From Botryococcus braunii (Eukaryota; Chlorophyta; Trebouxiophyceae): a stretch of 64,000 nucleotides of DNA. A program made the translations under genes and the position numbers. Below are positions 1 to 11,400 of this stretch, in pieces. Every line of letters begins with the position of its first letter. The stretch's first letter is position 1. The stretch covers positions 122,899 to 186,898 of the forward strand of contig KV908615.1 in NCBI GenBank assembly GCA_002005505.1, in the 5' to 3' direction. A model generated the notes under the pieces. The model saw only the letters and a program-made list of their open reading frames with translations. It did not search any database and had not been told where the DNA came from.

Positions 1-750
1 TCTTACCATATAGGCTGGAGACAAGTGCCCCAGCCTCTGATGCATCCCTGTGTATCACCTGAACATTGCATGCCTCCACAAACTTAGTTTCTGGATGGAA
101 AGAAACATGCTTGTCTGGTAGAGCTAAGTCCACCAGCCACTGATAAGGGAAAGCATGCTCAGCATTTCCCAAATGGTACCCATTGGAATCTGTAAGATAA
201 CACTCAATACCCATGATATTGACATTGATACCATCTAAATAAGCTTTGCCCACTGATAGAAGATACTTCTTACTAGAGGGAACATGCTTGACATTGTGTA
301 GGAACAAGGAACTGCCAGACTCGAGGAGCACTTGCATGGTGCCTTCACCTATAATTTCCTCTGACTTGCCATTTGCCACAATTAGTCGTTGTGGCACATC
401 AAACTTGACATAATTTATCATGTTGTCACTTGAAGGAGAAAGGTGATCAGTTGACCCTGAATCTATAAGCCAAGCAGGTAGAGAGGGTTGGGAGATTACA
501 GTATCCCTTTGTACACAATCAGTTTGTGCCCTCCTCTCCTGAGCTGGAAGCTTAGGACACGTTGTCTTGGTGTGTCCTGGATTCCTGCAGTACTGGCATA
601 TTAGTACAGGCCTTCTCTGCTGTTGAAACGCAGGTTGTCCTGTTCCTGACTTTTCACGGTTAGTATTATTAGGCACTTCTGCCTGGTGAGCACCTGAACC
701 AGCCCCACCCGAACCACCTTGCCTGCCTGCAGGCTGACCACCCCCACCTT
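1..750 (-). CDS. Cop1 nucleocapsid zinc knuckle and aspartic protease region (partial)
   Basis: Read on the minus strand, this frame stays open to the window edge. It encodes a CCHC zinc knuckle, CQYCRNPGHTKTTC (about 552-599), which binds RNA in the Gag particle. About 40 residues later comes the retroviral-type protease site LIDSGSTDHL, followed by the copia protease pattern VPSSKKYLLSVGKA. It is out of frame with the gag reading frame upstream and is joined to it by a one-base shift near 740-755 in a G-rich run. The shift may be a mutation or a sequencing error, because no standard slippery site is obvious. The rest of the polyprotein lies beyond the left edge. Confidence 0.8.
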
Positions 751-1856
751 TGATTCCTATGAGGTTTGGGGTTTGAGGTGTTTGGAGGATTATATGGCTT
801 CTTTGCTTGAAGATCCATATATGTTAACTCAAGAACATGCTGGAGTTGGTGCACATTTGGAAGGTTGTTGCACACAGACAGCTGTAAACGCCTATCTACC
901 TCATACTCCTTAGTGAGGCCTTCTATAATCATAGAGCACTGGCAAACCTCAGAACACTGCTCTCCTAGTGATTTGAGCTTGTTTGCAATTTTCCTACATC
1001 TTAGAACATAGTCAGATGGTTTTTCACATGGCTTCATGGTGAACAACCTTTGCTCCCTGTGGAGGCTCATTAGCCTAGCTGCTGCTCTAGCGTTAAACAC
1101 TTGCAGCAGCTTGTTCCACATATGGTAAGCACTTGTCAAGTCAGTAATCTGAACAGCATATTGCTCAGTACATGCTTGAGTGATAATGGTTTGAGCTTTG
1201 AAATCATCATAAGCTCCCTGATAATCATCATGAACACAGTAGTTGACATTCATTTCCCACAGCATAGCATACACTTGCTTTGTCCATGTCAACCAATTGG
1301 TACCATTCAACTTAACTAACTCAATCTTTGGAGTTAACTTCTGATGAGAAGAGAACGAAGGACCAGTGGTTGGATTTATGGTGGGCAGACCAGGAATACC
1401 AGCATTTGGAAATTGACCTTGCCCATCACTATGTGGTGGCCCCTGACTGAAAGGAGGACCACCCCAACCACCACTACCTGGTCCACCAGGACCGCCTGGA
1501 CCTCCAGGACCGCCTGGTCCTCCAGGACCACTAGGACCACCCCCACCAAATCCACCAGGAACATTCCCACCAGAGCCCGGATAAACAGGGTATTGCGGGT
1601 AGTTGCCTGAGACAGGTGGAGGATGCCAAATCGAGCTTGCTCCTCCAGGGGGACCCCCATTGTATGGTGGCCCACCTCCAGGAGGACCGCTGCCTGAGCT
1701 GTATGGGTAGCCACCACCAGGAGGGCCTCCAGCTGGAATTGCTGAAGCTGACGTTGACACTCCAAAGTTGGATGGCACCTGCACACTAGCTGGCTGAACC
1801 AAAGATGGGTTAGAAATCTGGCTCAGTGTTGAGGCAGGTAGTGAAATGGGGATCAT
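669..1856 (-). CDS. Cop1 Gag with Gly/Pro-rich N-terminus
   Basis: This 395-codon frame starts at an ATG that lies directly against the Gyp1 LTR. Residues from about 40 to 150 are a low-complexity Gly/Pro tract with collagen-like runs of PGG and GPP. A copia-type capsid domain (UBN2-like) follows, with LNGTNWLTWTKQVYAMLWEM and later LMSLHREQRLFTMKPCEKPS, a pattern typical of copia Gag. The last 25 residues are frame-shifted Trp/Arg-rich sequence; the true continuation, with the zinc knuckle, is in the next frame. Gag would form the cytoplasmic virus-like particle. The element is defective because the LTR is absent and the frame is broken. Confidence 0.8.
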   Translation of the reverse strand: MIPISLPASTLSQISNPSLVQPASVQVPSNFGVSTSASAIPAGGPPGGGYPYSSGSGPPGGGPPYNGGPPGGASSIWHPPPVSGNYPQYPVYPGSGGNVPGGFGGGGPSGPGGPGGPGGPGGPGGPGSGGWGGPPFSQGPPHSDGQGQFPNAGIPGLPTINPTTGPSFSSHQKLTPKIELVKLNGTNWLTWTKQVYAMLWEMNVNYCVHDDYQGAYDDFKAQTIITQACTEQYAVQITDLTSAYHMWNKLLQVFNARAAARLMSLHREQRLFTMKPCEKPSDYVLRCRKIANKLKSLGEQCSEVCQCSMIIEGLTKEYEVDRRLQLSVCNNLPNVHQLQHVLELTYMDLQAKKPYNPPNTSNPKPHRNQRWGWSACRQARWFGWGWFRCSPGRSA

Positions 1857-1857
1857 G

Positions 1858-2307
1858 TTTAACGAAGTGAGACGTGTAACTAAGATTTATAACAAGCTAA
1901 GCAAGGGTTTCAGGCAAGGGTGACACCGAAGGTAGAAATCGAAGTTCCAATCCGTTACAAGTTCGCAGCCCTCCTCACGCAGGTCGTCCGAGTCTCCAAA
2001 GAACAATATATAATGAACAATGTAGAGAATGCTAGATGTCTCACTCGTAGCAGCAAACCCAAAGACAATGATCGCCACCCGAGTTCCTATTCCACCTATG
2101 CGCGGATCCGGCTACGTCGTCCCTCTACGAAATGCTCTCACGAGCATAACGATATGGATGACGAGAGGAGACCCACTAGGATATTACAGTCATTTTCCTA
2201 CACACAAGGACAACGAGATCTACTCGTATCCCAAAGGGCACGAAGAAACATGAACTACGCGCACATCCTACATGAGACGCGTCGCGCTGACGCGGCACCT
2301 CACTACA
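1858..2307 (-). repeat. Gyp1 3' LTR
   Basis: This 450-bp LTR starts TGTAGTGAGG on the minus strand and ends in CGTTAAA rather than the usual CA. It matches the right LTR except for a handful of substitutions. Confidence 0.9.
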
Positions 2308-2989
2308 TACTCCCCCCCTTATTCCTGTGCGTCCCCGCGCAGAAGGCAGAGCGCAACAACAAACAGACAAGGCAAACAAAGGAACAGAAAGACCTTCCAA
2401 CATGCGGAGACTCAGACTTAGACCTACGGGCAACCCGCCTCCCGTGTTGCCAGACCCCAGCCGAATGCTGCGTATCGGGGTCCCCACCATAATGCAATAA
2501 GAACAAGGATCAGGCATGACTAACAGAACAAAAGACAAAACACTGAAAGAAAAACGAAAGTCCACATGATGAACAGCCAAAATGAGACACAAGGGCAGAG
2601 CTAAAAGTCCAGATGTCCAAAAGTCCAGAGTCCAAGGGGAGTCCAATTTCCACATATAGTCGAGTATTACGCCAGTATTGCACCATATTGATCAGGTATG
2701 GTAGTGAAGTGAAAAGGCCATACACCTAATGTGCACAAAAATCTATCCAGGTAAGGGACCCATGGTCAACCCTACCGGGTAAGGCAGCCTTACCCTAGCC
2801 TATCCAAAGTCCATATGGCCATACAGAGAGACCCCTCCAAGGAGGGCCAACCGGTCGACGGGACCCTAAGGGTGGACCCTAGGAGTCGTGCCCTTGGGAG
2901 GCAATGGCGGGAGCCCGTGACTCTCTCTGTATTCTTCCACTTTCTTGTGGCAACAACGCGTGACCTGTGCAAGTTATTTCCAGCTATCC
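2308..2989 (-). other. Gyp1 3' untranslated region with polypurine tract
   Basis: No convincing gene is present. On the minus strand the run GGGGGGGAGTA ends directly at the LTR and is the polypurine tract that primes plus-strand DNA. About 2600-2645 holds short degenerate tandem copies of AAGTCCA, also seen in Gyp4. The 3' end of this stretch resembles the Gyp4 tail. Confidence 0.7.
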
Positions 2990-5900
2990 TCATTTGGCTC
3001 GTTCGGATCGTCCAGAGTGCGGCCGCGTTCGCCAGTGAGTGGCTTGTGATCCACAATGCCACCACACCCGGGATCCACGATACATCCACACCCATGTCCT
3101 TAACAATTGTGCTAGAGTATAAGCATCAGCATTCATTGTTGTAGCAGCAAAATGAGCACACTTGTTAAGCCTATCCACGACAAATCAAATAGCATCATTT
3201 CCACTTGGGGTCTGTGGGAGGTTGGTAATAAAGTCCATAGACACACTTTGCCACTTCCTTGCTGGTATTTGTAAGGGATGAAGAAGACCAGCAGGCAAAG
3301 TATTCCGAGCCTTGACTCGTTGACAAGAGTCACAATGAGCAACATAGGCTTTGACATCCTCATACATTCCCGGCCAATACCATTCCCTTGTGACAAGCTC
3401 GTACATGCGAGTTACTCCAGGGTGACCAACATGAGGTGGATCATGTAAAGCTTCCAAAATTCCACGTCGTAGGTTCTCCACGATAAGTTCCCCATCTTTC
3501 CTTTCCTCAAACAATGCAGGAACATATTTCCGTCCATTCCTCTCCCAAAAGCCTCCCTTTAGACTAACCTTCCTTCTATTCGCACGCGCTGCCAACCACG
3601 GATCGTATGTGTAAGCCTTCTCAAGTTTTCCATGTAGGGATTCGTACCCATCGGTCTCACGGGTAAGCTCACTCGGGCTGGCCAACCAGATTTGCTCCAT
3701 CGTGCCGAGGGAGCTTGGGGTCTCGTGAGCGGGCCCCGGGAGCGTGACCTTGGGGACCTTGCGGACCCGAGCTGTGAGGGTACCCTCGACATCCCGGCTG
3801 GAGGGGGTGACGGAGTCCGGACTGGTGCGCCGACGCTTGCGCCGGAGGGCAGCCCCGGCCACAGCAGCCCCATTGTCCCTCCCCCCAGGTCCAGGGTGTT
3901 GAGTGAAGTGACACCTGGAGAGCGGATCCGCAATGTTGGTCTTGCCCGGTTCCCATACCCATTCAATCTTCACCTCCTGCAGGCGCTCGGCCCACCGAGC
4001 CCTCCGAGGACTAAGCCCCACTTGTTGACCCAAGAAGCTGTTGCACTTGTGATCCGTCACCACCGTTACTGGCTTACCTAACAAATAACATCTCCATTCC
4101 GTGAGAGCATACACTACAGCCAATAACTCCCGTTCCGTGGCACTGTAGTTCCTCTCGCTTGCTCCCAACTTTTTACTGAAATACGCACAAACCTTCCCAT
4201 CTTGAAACAGCACAGCTCCCACGCCGTAATCGCATGCATCGCACACTACCTTAAATGGCCGACGTACGTCCGGGAGTGTTAAGATAGGGGCACTTACCAA
4301 AGCTTCCTTTATGTAGTCAAATGCTTCCTGTTGTTCCTGTCCCCACTTCCAAGGTGCTTTTGCCCCAGAGAGAGCTGTCAATGGGGTTGCTAGGATACTG
4401 TAGTTCTGAATAAACTTTCGAAAGTAATTTGACAACCCAAGAAACCTCCTAACTTCCGTTACGTTTGTGGGCGTAGGCCACTCCTGCACCACCTTGACTT
4501 TATCCATATCCACTTCCAACCCATTTTCCCCAATGATGTGTCCCAAGTATTTCAATTGTTTCTCAAAGAAAGAGCATTTGACAAGTTTTGCCAGGAGTTG
4601 GTGTTCGCGTAGACGTGAAAACTCTGTCCAACTGCAGAAGGTGTTCCTCTTCCGTTTTGCTATAAATGAGCACATCATCCAAGTATACAACCACAAAGCA
4701 TTCCCTTATAAAGTCGTGAAAAACCTCATTCATAAACCGTTGAAATGTCGCGGGCGCGTTGGTCAAACCAAAGGGAAGTACAAGAAATTCGTACAAGCCA
4801 AAAGGGGTCCTGAAGGCAGTTTTAGGCACATCCTCCTTGCGAAGTCGCATTTGATGGTACCCAGACAACAAGTCCAAGCTCGAAAACTTCTTGGCTCCCT
4901 TAAGCCTATCCAACAGATCGTCAATTCTGGGGAGAGGGTACCTATCCGAGATGGTAATTTTATTCAGGGGACGGTAGTCTATTACCATACGCAAACTTCC
5001 ATCCTTCTTTCTAACAAACAAAACAGGTGATGCAAATGGTGAGCAACTTGGCCTGATCAATCCCAATTTTAACAACTCATCAATTGTTTTTTCGCATTCC
5101 GCAAGCTCACTTGGAGCAAGACGGTACGCGGGCCTATTGGGGGGCCGATGTCCTTCTTCCAAATCTATTGTGTGAAACACTTCCCGCTCCGGGGGTAACC
5201 CCGGGAGTTGTTTTGCAAACAAGTCATCATTTGCAAGTAACAAGTCTTTCAGGGCCTGTGGCTTGCCTTCCAACATGTCATTTATTTGACGAGTGAAAGT
5301 CATACCGGTACTACTGGGGGGTTTTGTGACGACGGGGGTGTCGTCCATAGATTTGTCGGTGTCCGCCAGGTCGGCCTCACTTGAGGCGTCCTCCCCGGTG
5401 ATGCCCACCAGTTCAGCCTGCTCATTCACAAGCACAGTATACAAACAAACCTTCCAAACATCTTGACCCTTCCATCCTTTTCCATTCCTATCCTTCCTTC
5501 CTTCCTTCCTCTCTTGTGCTTGTAAACCCCAAACAAGTTTTGGCCCCACTGGCAACGATGAATTTGCGTGTTTTAGGGTGATCCACTTCCCATTATGTCT
5601 AAATTGAGCGGCCTTCACACAAAAATCAATTGAGACTCCTCTTTCTTCCATCCAGTCCTGCCCCAAAATCATGTCTACCCCATCAATCATGGCAGGGCTT
5701 ACAATGAAGTTGGGACGGGAGGTTATACCAGGCTTGAGTGTAAACGACACATCTACCGTTCCTTTCGTATCGGACACACTTCCATCAGCAAGAGTCACGG
5801 ATATGCATGCGGGTTTGTATCGCACCCCTAGCCCTTGCAAAGTATCACTTTTAATAAACGAATGAGATGCCCCACTATCAAACAACACTGAAAGGATTTT

Positions 5901-6293
5901 CCCCTTAACATTCGCCGGAAAGGTCATAGCTAGCGGAGAGTCAGTAGTAACACTTCCCATGGTGAGTGTGGGTCTTGGGGGAACCACACAACATACAAAA
6001 GAGAATGGGTATACACTAGTTTGACCATTCATGTCCACCGCCTGTCCCTTCCTTCCTGAACACACTTCCACAATCCTTCCTTGCATACGGTGAGCATAGA
6101 GACTCTTACTTTTCCAAGTTTTCCTTCCCACAATGAAACAACAAGTGAGGGACGGGTTGCACCTTTGTTCCCATAAAAACTTGGAAATCTCAGATTCAGC
6201 CTTCCTAACATTTGGCACCACAAGGTTCACCCCTTCCTTTCCCAAATTGGAGGCCACAAGAGAGTGCAAAACATGCAAGCAAGTGGCATCCAT
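2990..6293 (-). pseudogene. Gyp1 Pol (protease, RT, RNase H, truncated integrase)
   Basis: The frame starts at the ATG at 6293, 11 nt after the gag stop. It carries a protease ([11 protein letters not shown]) and reverse transcriptase with [10 protein letters not shown] and the catalytic YLDD. A frameshift near 4620 moves the frame, and RNase H (CDACDYGVGAVLF) and the integrase zinc finger (HPGVTRMYE, CDSCQRVK) continue in the next frame to a stop at 3185. Compared with Gyp4, about 735 bp are missing after that point. The deletion joins integrase (MYRG) to sequence just before the chromodomain, removing the second Asp and the Glu of the DDE triad. The element cannot make a working integrase. 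Confidence 0.9.
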
Positions 6294-6304
6294 GGCTTCA
6301 GAAT

Positions 6305-7507
6305 TTACTTTTGAGGATTATGCCCCGGCCCTTTTCCCTTCCAATGTGCTCCCCGGCCACCACGGCCCTTCCACTGCCCACCTCGAGCTTGATTAGAGGG
6401 GAAAGGAGGAGGTGGGGGCAATTGACTGTCGCGCCTGCTCTTCCTTTGCAAGTAGTCCCGCTTGGCCTGACATTGCCATTGCTCGTGACCAAAGTTTTTG
6501 CAGAAATAACACTGGCGCTCGGAGGGGACGCTTGTCCGAGAATCTAACTTCCCACCAACGTTGTGTCCGACGGCTCCAAGCACAGGCCCCTGGGTGAATC
6601 CCGGAAAGTATGCCGGCGTGCTTGTTGGAGTCCTCTTCACAACGTTGAGAACCTTCCTTCCTTCCTGTCCCCTCAGCATCCCCCCTGATTTTAAGTTGCT
6701 TTCATATTGCACCACATAAGTGCACAATGAGTCGAGGCTTGTGAACCTGACACCAGTTTGAGGGTTAACTGTGCAAGCAACTCTAATAGGAGCATTCAGG
6801 CCTTTGAGGAACATATATATTTTATCATTTTCGCAGATGTCATATTCGGTTTCTACATCACTCAACAAGGAAATAAACCTTTCTATGTATCTTTCAACGC
6901 TTTCTTGCCCTTGATAAACATGGTCTAGTTTTTGCCGGGCAGCCATAACCAAATCTGTAGAGTCGTATCGATTTCCCATAAAAGTTTAAAGTCTTCCCAT
7001 GTTGGCTTTGTTTGACCTCCTTCCCTTTCCTTCCTTTTGAGGTATGTCCCCCACACCTTTGTAGGTCGCTCCTCCATACATTGCAGCGCGACTGCCACCC
7101 ACTTGTCCCTTGACACATTTGAAATGTTCACATATGATTCCACCTTACTAGCATAGAATTGGAAGCTTCCTCTTTTTCCTGTAAACATGGCTGGTGTAGG
7201 CACACGCACGACGTTAGTGGTGGATGACGTCCGCTTGGATGCTCGTTCTCCCTCCAAGGCCTCAATCCGCTTCAATAACCGTAGAATTAGGGATTTAGTC
7301 TTATTTTTCTTCAAGGGTGTCTTCAAAGGAGTGGGTTTGGGTTTCGTTTTGGGTGTGGTCGGTTTGGGCGATGGGGCCAATTGCAATTCCGGACTCGTCT
7401 TCCAAAAGATCATCGACTTCAATACCTTCCTTTTCCAAACCTTCCAAAATCTCTTTTTCTTTAACAGGGAGACCGGAGTACTTGCTTCCTTTCCGTTTAA
7501 CCGCCAT
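6305..7507 (-). pseudogene. Gyp1 Gag, broken by two frameshifts
   Basis: The likely start is the ATG at 7507 (MAVKRKGSKYSGLPVKEKE), which aligns with the Gyp4 start. Frameshifts near 7400 and 6970 split the gene into three frames. Together they give an acidic N-terminus, a Lys/Pro-rich linker, the capsid domain (VRVPTPAMFTGKRGSFQFYA), the CCHC knuckle CYFCKNFGHEQWQC and an Arg/Gly-rich tail ending NPQK. The capsid forms the particle, and the knuckle and RG tail bind RNA. Confidence 0.88.
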
Positions 7508-7574
7508 CATATTGCAATGGAACAATGCAATTACAACCTTCCCTACGTCTCCCTTCGGTTCGAGGCTCTAACCG

Positions 7575-7588
7575 CCTCGCCGATACCA
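7575..7588 (-). other. Gyp1 primer-binding site
   Basis: TGGTATCGGCGAGG on the minus strand lies one base inside the 5' LTR. All five gypsy elements here share TGGTATCGGCGA, complementary to a tRNA ending TCGCCGATACCA. The U72 implied by GATACCA suggests an initiator-type tRNA, but the tRNA itself is not identified. Confidence 0.8.
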
Positions 7589-7589
7589 A

Positions 7590-7882
7590 TTTAACGAAGT
7601 GAGACGTGTAACTAAGATTTATAACAAGCTAAGCAAGGGTTTCAGGCAAGGGTGACACCGAAGGTAGAAATCGAAGTTCCAATCCGTTACACGTTCGCAG
7701 CCCTCCTCACGCAGGTCGTCCGAGTCTCCAAAGAACAATATATAATGAACAATGTAGAGAATGCTAGATGTCTAACTCGTAGCAGCAAACCCAAAGACAA
7801 TGATCGCCACCCGAGTTCCTAGTCCACCTATGCGCGGATCCGGCTATGTCGTCCCTCTACGAGATGCTCTCGCGAGCATAAC
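7590..7882 (-). repeat. Gyp1 5' LTR, part 1 (interrupted by Gyp2)
   Basis: This is the first 293 bp (plus-strand order) of the right LTR. It stops at gcATAAC, the 5-bp target duplicated by the Gyp2 insertion. Confidence 0.9.
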
Positions 7883-8078
7883 CGTAACGGCAGGAAGCTG
7901 CCAGGTCCAATGCCAGGATTTCAGGCAGGAAGCTGCCGGGTCCTGAAATGAAGGCTCTGGAAAGTGGCACGCGTCTTGGCGTCGACGGAAGTCCCGGTGC
8001 TGACCGGCTTGTAACAGATTCCGCTGAATGCTCTAACCTGACTGGTGTCTCGTCTCTCTCTCTTCCTTTGCCACTATA
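7883..8078 (+). repeat. Gyp2 5' LTR
   Basis: This 196-bp LTR ends CCACTATA. It contains a small hairpin GGCAG-GAAG-CTGCC twice (7889-7902 and 7924-7937). The second copy is enclosed by an outer stem ATTTCAGG (7918-7925) and CCTGAAAT (7942-7949). Confidence 0.92.
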
Positions 8079-8081
8079 AGG

Positions 8082-8093
8082 TGGTATCGGCGA
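8082..8093 (+). other. Gyp2 primer-binding site
   Basis: TGGTATCGGCGA lies three bases after the LTR, the same 12-mer as in the other gypsy elements. Confidence 0.8.
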
Positions 8094-8130
8094 ATAAAGC
8101 AAGGTTTTGCTAATCTACTTGTTGGGTATA

Positions 8131-8373
8131 ATGTCGGCAGCTACTTTCACCACGTTGGTTACGCCGTATTGTGAGAAGTTGGGGGCGGCCAGCGATGTTG
8201 TCGAGCTTGATGCACTGGATCTCACGCTTGATAGTGACTACCCAAGGTTTCGTAAGAAGGATTTTGATGAACTGATGGCGAAGTGTAAGGTCGAGGTGGC
8301 GCGCGATAACTACGATGTCGGCGATCATACGGATCAGATAGTTCGATTGCCCAGTTTTATGTCGCTACTGTAA
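8131..8373 (+). CDS. Gyp2 upstream ORF, probable frame-shifted Gag N-terminus
   Basis: This 80-codon frame (MSAATFTTLVTPYCEKLGAA...) is the first ATG frame after the primer site. The gag-pol frame is open from 8310, so the two frames overlap by about 60 nt. Reading from this ORF into gag by a -1 step would give a Gag with a longer N-terminus, so this is probably the natural Gag start, separated by a frameshift or a one-base mutation. I recognise no domain in it. It could also be a separate small protein. Confidence 0.5.
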   Translation: MSAATFTTLVTPYCEKLGAASDVVELDALDLTLDSDYPRFRKKDFDELMAKCKVEVARDNYDVGDHTDQIVRLPSFMSLL

Positions 8374-8444
8374 AATTTCTAAAGATAGGTGCTCTTGCTG
8401 CTTTTCGTCCTGTCTGGGCTGCAAGTTATGCGCGAAAGGTTTTT

Positions 8445-11400
8445 ATGACGGAGGTTGCTCGTGATCCTGCGGTGTCGCACAAGCTTCCGTCTAATGCGTT
8501 AGGCAAGCCGCCGGTGTTCACGGGAAATAACACTAGGCACTGGGTTGCTATTGTTAAGAATTATGTTGAGGCACAGGGAATCAACGATGACCAGCAAAAG
8601 CTTCGCGTTGGCGTCTCATTTCTCTCTACAAGCATTCAGGGTCACTGGTCCTCGTATGTCGTAACCCATCCTTCCCCTACTTTCGAAGATTTTCAGCAAT
8701 TCCTGTTTGATTTTTATGACAAGAATGTAAGGGTGACGGAGGCCCGCCGCCACTGGCAGGGGGTTCGTCAAGGTTCGAATTCGAAGTCTGTTCAGGAGTA
8801 TGCCTTGGCGTTTAACTCCGCTCTTGCCGACCTGAATTCCATGCCTGGTGGGGAGGTCACTGAGAATGAGAAGGTTACGAATTTTCTGAATGGGTTGCGT
8901 GCATCGTTGCATTCTCAGTGTCGAATTAACCACAAAACTGGTCGTGCTTTCGATTCGTACATGGAGCTCTACCAGATCGCTCATGGGCTCGATGATACTG
9001 TCGCTGAAGGGTTTCGTTCGCGCGGTTCCGATATGTTTCCTTCGAATCACCATGCTTATCGTGGGTTTGGTCGTTTCGATCGTGGGTTTGGTCGTCCGCG
9101 CGGTGTGTTTAAGGCTCGTGGGTTTCGTGCTCGTGGTCGCGGTTTTGATCGCGGTGATCGCTCGCATCATCGCCATGTCCCCGGTTTTCATCATGGGTCT
9201 TTTCCATCCCAGTCCATGCCGCTCACTTGTTATGGGTGTGGCCTCCCTGGCCACAAACAGTCCGAGTGCCCTATGACTCCCGGGTTCTCGCAAGGATCTG
9301 CGCAGGTACCCCAAGCCCCAGCACATCACGCCGGTCCCCCAAATTCTGGTCGCGGCAATGCACCGAGTGGGCGTGGATCATCTCGTGGGCGTGGACGCTT
9401 TGGCTGGTATGAAGACTTATCTTTCTCAAAACTTGTGGCTGCTCATGTTTGTTTGGAATGGGGACCTGGAATTGAAATCCTTGTTTGTGAAGATACCCCC
9501 AAAGTGAACCTGCAAGATGGTCATGTGTATGCGTTCGTGCTTAAGCCCGAAAAAGCCCATGAAGTGCTCTCCGAGTATAATGCCCTGAAGAAGAATGCCC
9601 GTCAGATTGGCGCTTATTTTGTTTTGCCCAAACGAGTTGCTAAGGCAGTAAGTGTTGCCCCCCTTTTAAAAAGTAAAGAGAGAATTATGGAGGGGAGGCG
9701 CAACGAAAGTGTAGCTTTGAAAAGTGCGCATGGGGAAGAGAGAATTGTGGCCCCATGGTCTTTCGAAGTGTGGTATGACAAGAAGAGGCCCAGTATATCA
9801 ATGGTGAGAAAAGAACACCCCGAAGCGCAAATGGTCTTGCGCGGTATGGTTGCAGGGGCAACCGCTGATTGTGCAGTTGATACCGGGGGAGAACTCTCAT
9901 TCATCTCGGCAGAATTTCTGAAGCGAGTGAACATAACCCCGCAACAAGTGGATGAATTGGAAGTGGAAGTGGCCACGCGTGACATTGCGAAAGTGGTGCA
10001 ACAAGTGCAGTTGCGAACAGTTTTCAAGTCTTTGCCTTGTGTGCATACTTACTATGTGCTACCAAAATTGGCTGGTGACTGTGATGTCTTGTTGGGCATG
10101 GATTTCCTGAAGCGCTATAAGGCCAAGATTGATGTAGCGGAAGATACGTGTACATTTTGGAACAGAGGGCGAGGCGTGATTGTTAAGTCCATTTATGCTA
10201 CTGCTAAGAGCGCTAGAAAGAAGTCCACTGTCATCTCTGCGAGGCATTTGGCGCGCTGTATGAAGCAAGGCTGTCCAGTGTTTGTGGGCATGGTAAGCAA
10301 GAATGAAGGGCATGATAACGAGACACGCTCGGATGAGCAAGGGCATGAACATGTTGATAGGCAAGAGGGCAACGAAGCGCGTAACGAAGGGCATAGCGAT
10401 TATGATCATGATGTTAAAGAGTTCGAACCTGCTTTTGGGCCTACAAACAAGGCCGATGTCCCTTCTGATAAAAGTGGATTGAATCACCCCATTTGTCAAC
10501 ATCTTCGTGCTGAGTTCAGTGATGTCTTTTCTGAGAAATTAGAAGGCCTACCTCCTGACAGACATCTGTTCCACACTATCCCATTGTATAGTGAACATGT
10601 TCCTCCATCCCGACCTGGTTACCGTTTAGCTTTGCCCGAGTTGCAAGAAGCACAGAAACTGGTTGCTGAAGTTCTTGAGCAGGGATTGATTCAGCCAAGT
10701 TGCAGTCCGTTTAGCAGCCCTGTTCTGTTTGTGAAGAAAAAGGATGACACGTTGCGTATGGTTATCGACTATCGTGCGTTAAACCGCATTACTGTCCCTG
10801 ATCGTTATCCTCTCCCGCGGATTGATGAGTTGCTTGATAAACTGCAAGGTGCTGTGTGCTTTACAAGTCTTGATTTACTCTCTGGTTATCATCAAATTCG
10901 CTTGCAAGAGGAAGATGTTCCCAAAACTGCTTTCCGTGTTCCTTTTGGCCATTATGAGTTCAAAGTTCTACCCTTCGGTTTGACAAATGCCCCCGCTACT
11001 TTTCAACGTATGATGAATCGCGTATTCCATGACTTTGTGGCTGAAGGCTTTGTGGTAGTGTACCTTGATGATGTTTTGATCTTCTCTAAAACCGAGGAAG
11101 AGCATAAAGAGCATTTGCAAAACTTTTTCGAGCGCCTACGTGAAGAGAAATTGTTTGTGAAGCTAAAGAAGTGTTCTTTTTGTCAGCCTGAACTACGCTA
11201 TCTTGGCTTTATTGTGGGGAAGCATGGAATCAAGATGGATCCGGATAAAGTCGCAGCAGTGATGAAGTGGGTCGTACCGACGACGGCCACTGAGGTACGA
11301 CAGTTTTTGGGCCTCTGCAATTTTTCGCGGAAATTTGTGCAAGGGTATAGTCAACTTGCTGCCCCGTTGAATCACTTATTGCGAAAAGGTGTCCCTTGGC

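Larger units (their letters stand above)
1..1857 (-). mobile_element. Cop1: Ty1/copia element, 5' part only
   Basis: This is a minus-strand copia element that enters from the left edge. It keeps gag and the protease region. Its 5' LTR and leader are missing, because the gag ATG lies one base from the Gyp1 LTR. Its gag is unrelated in sequence to the other copia gags here, so it is a separate lineage. Confidence 0.85.

Noticed and set aside
5480..5515. CCTT/GGAAGG microsatellite in Gyp1 and Gyp4 (also 61420-61440)
   Set aside because: It encodes the Lys/Arg/Gly linker of Pol in both copies, so it is coding sequence rather than an independent repeat.
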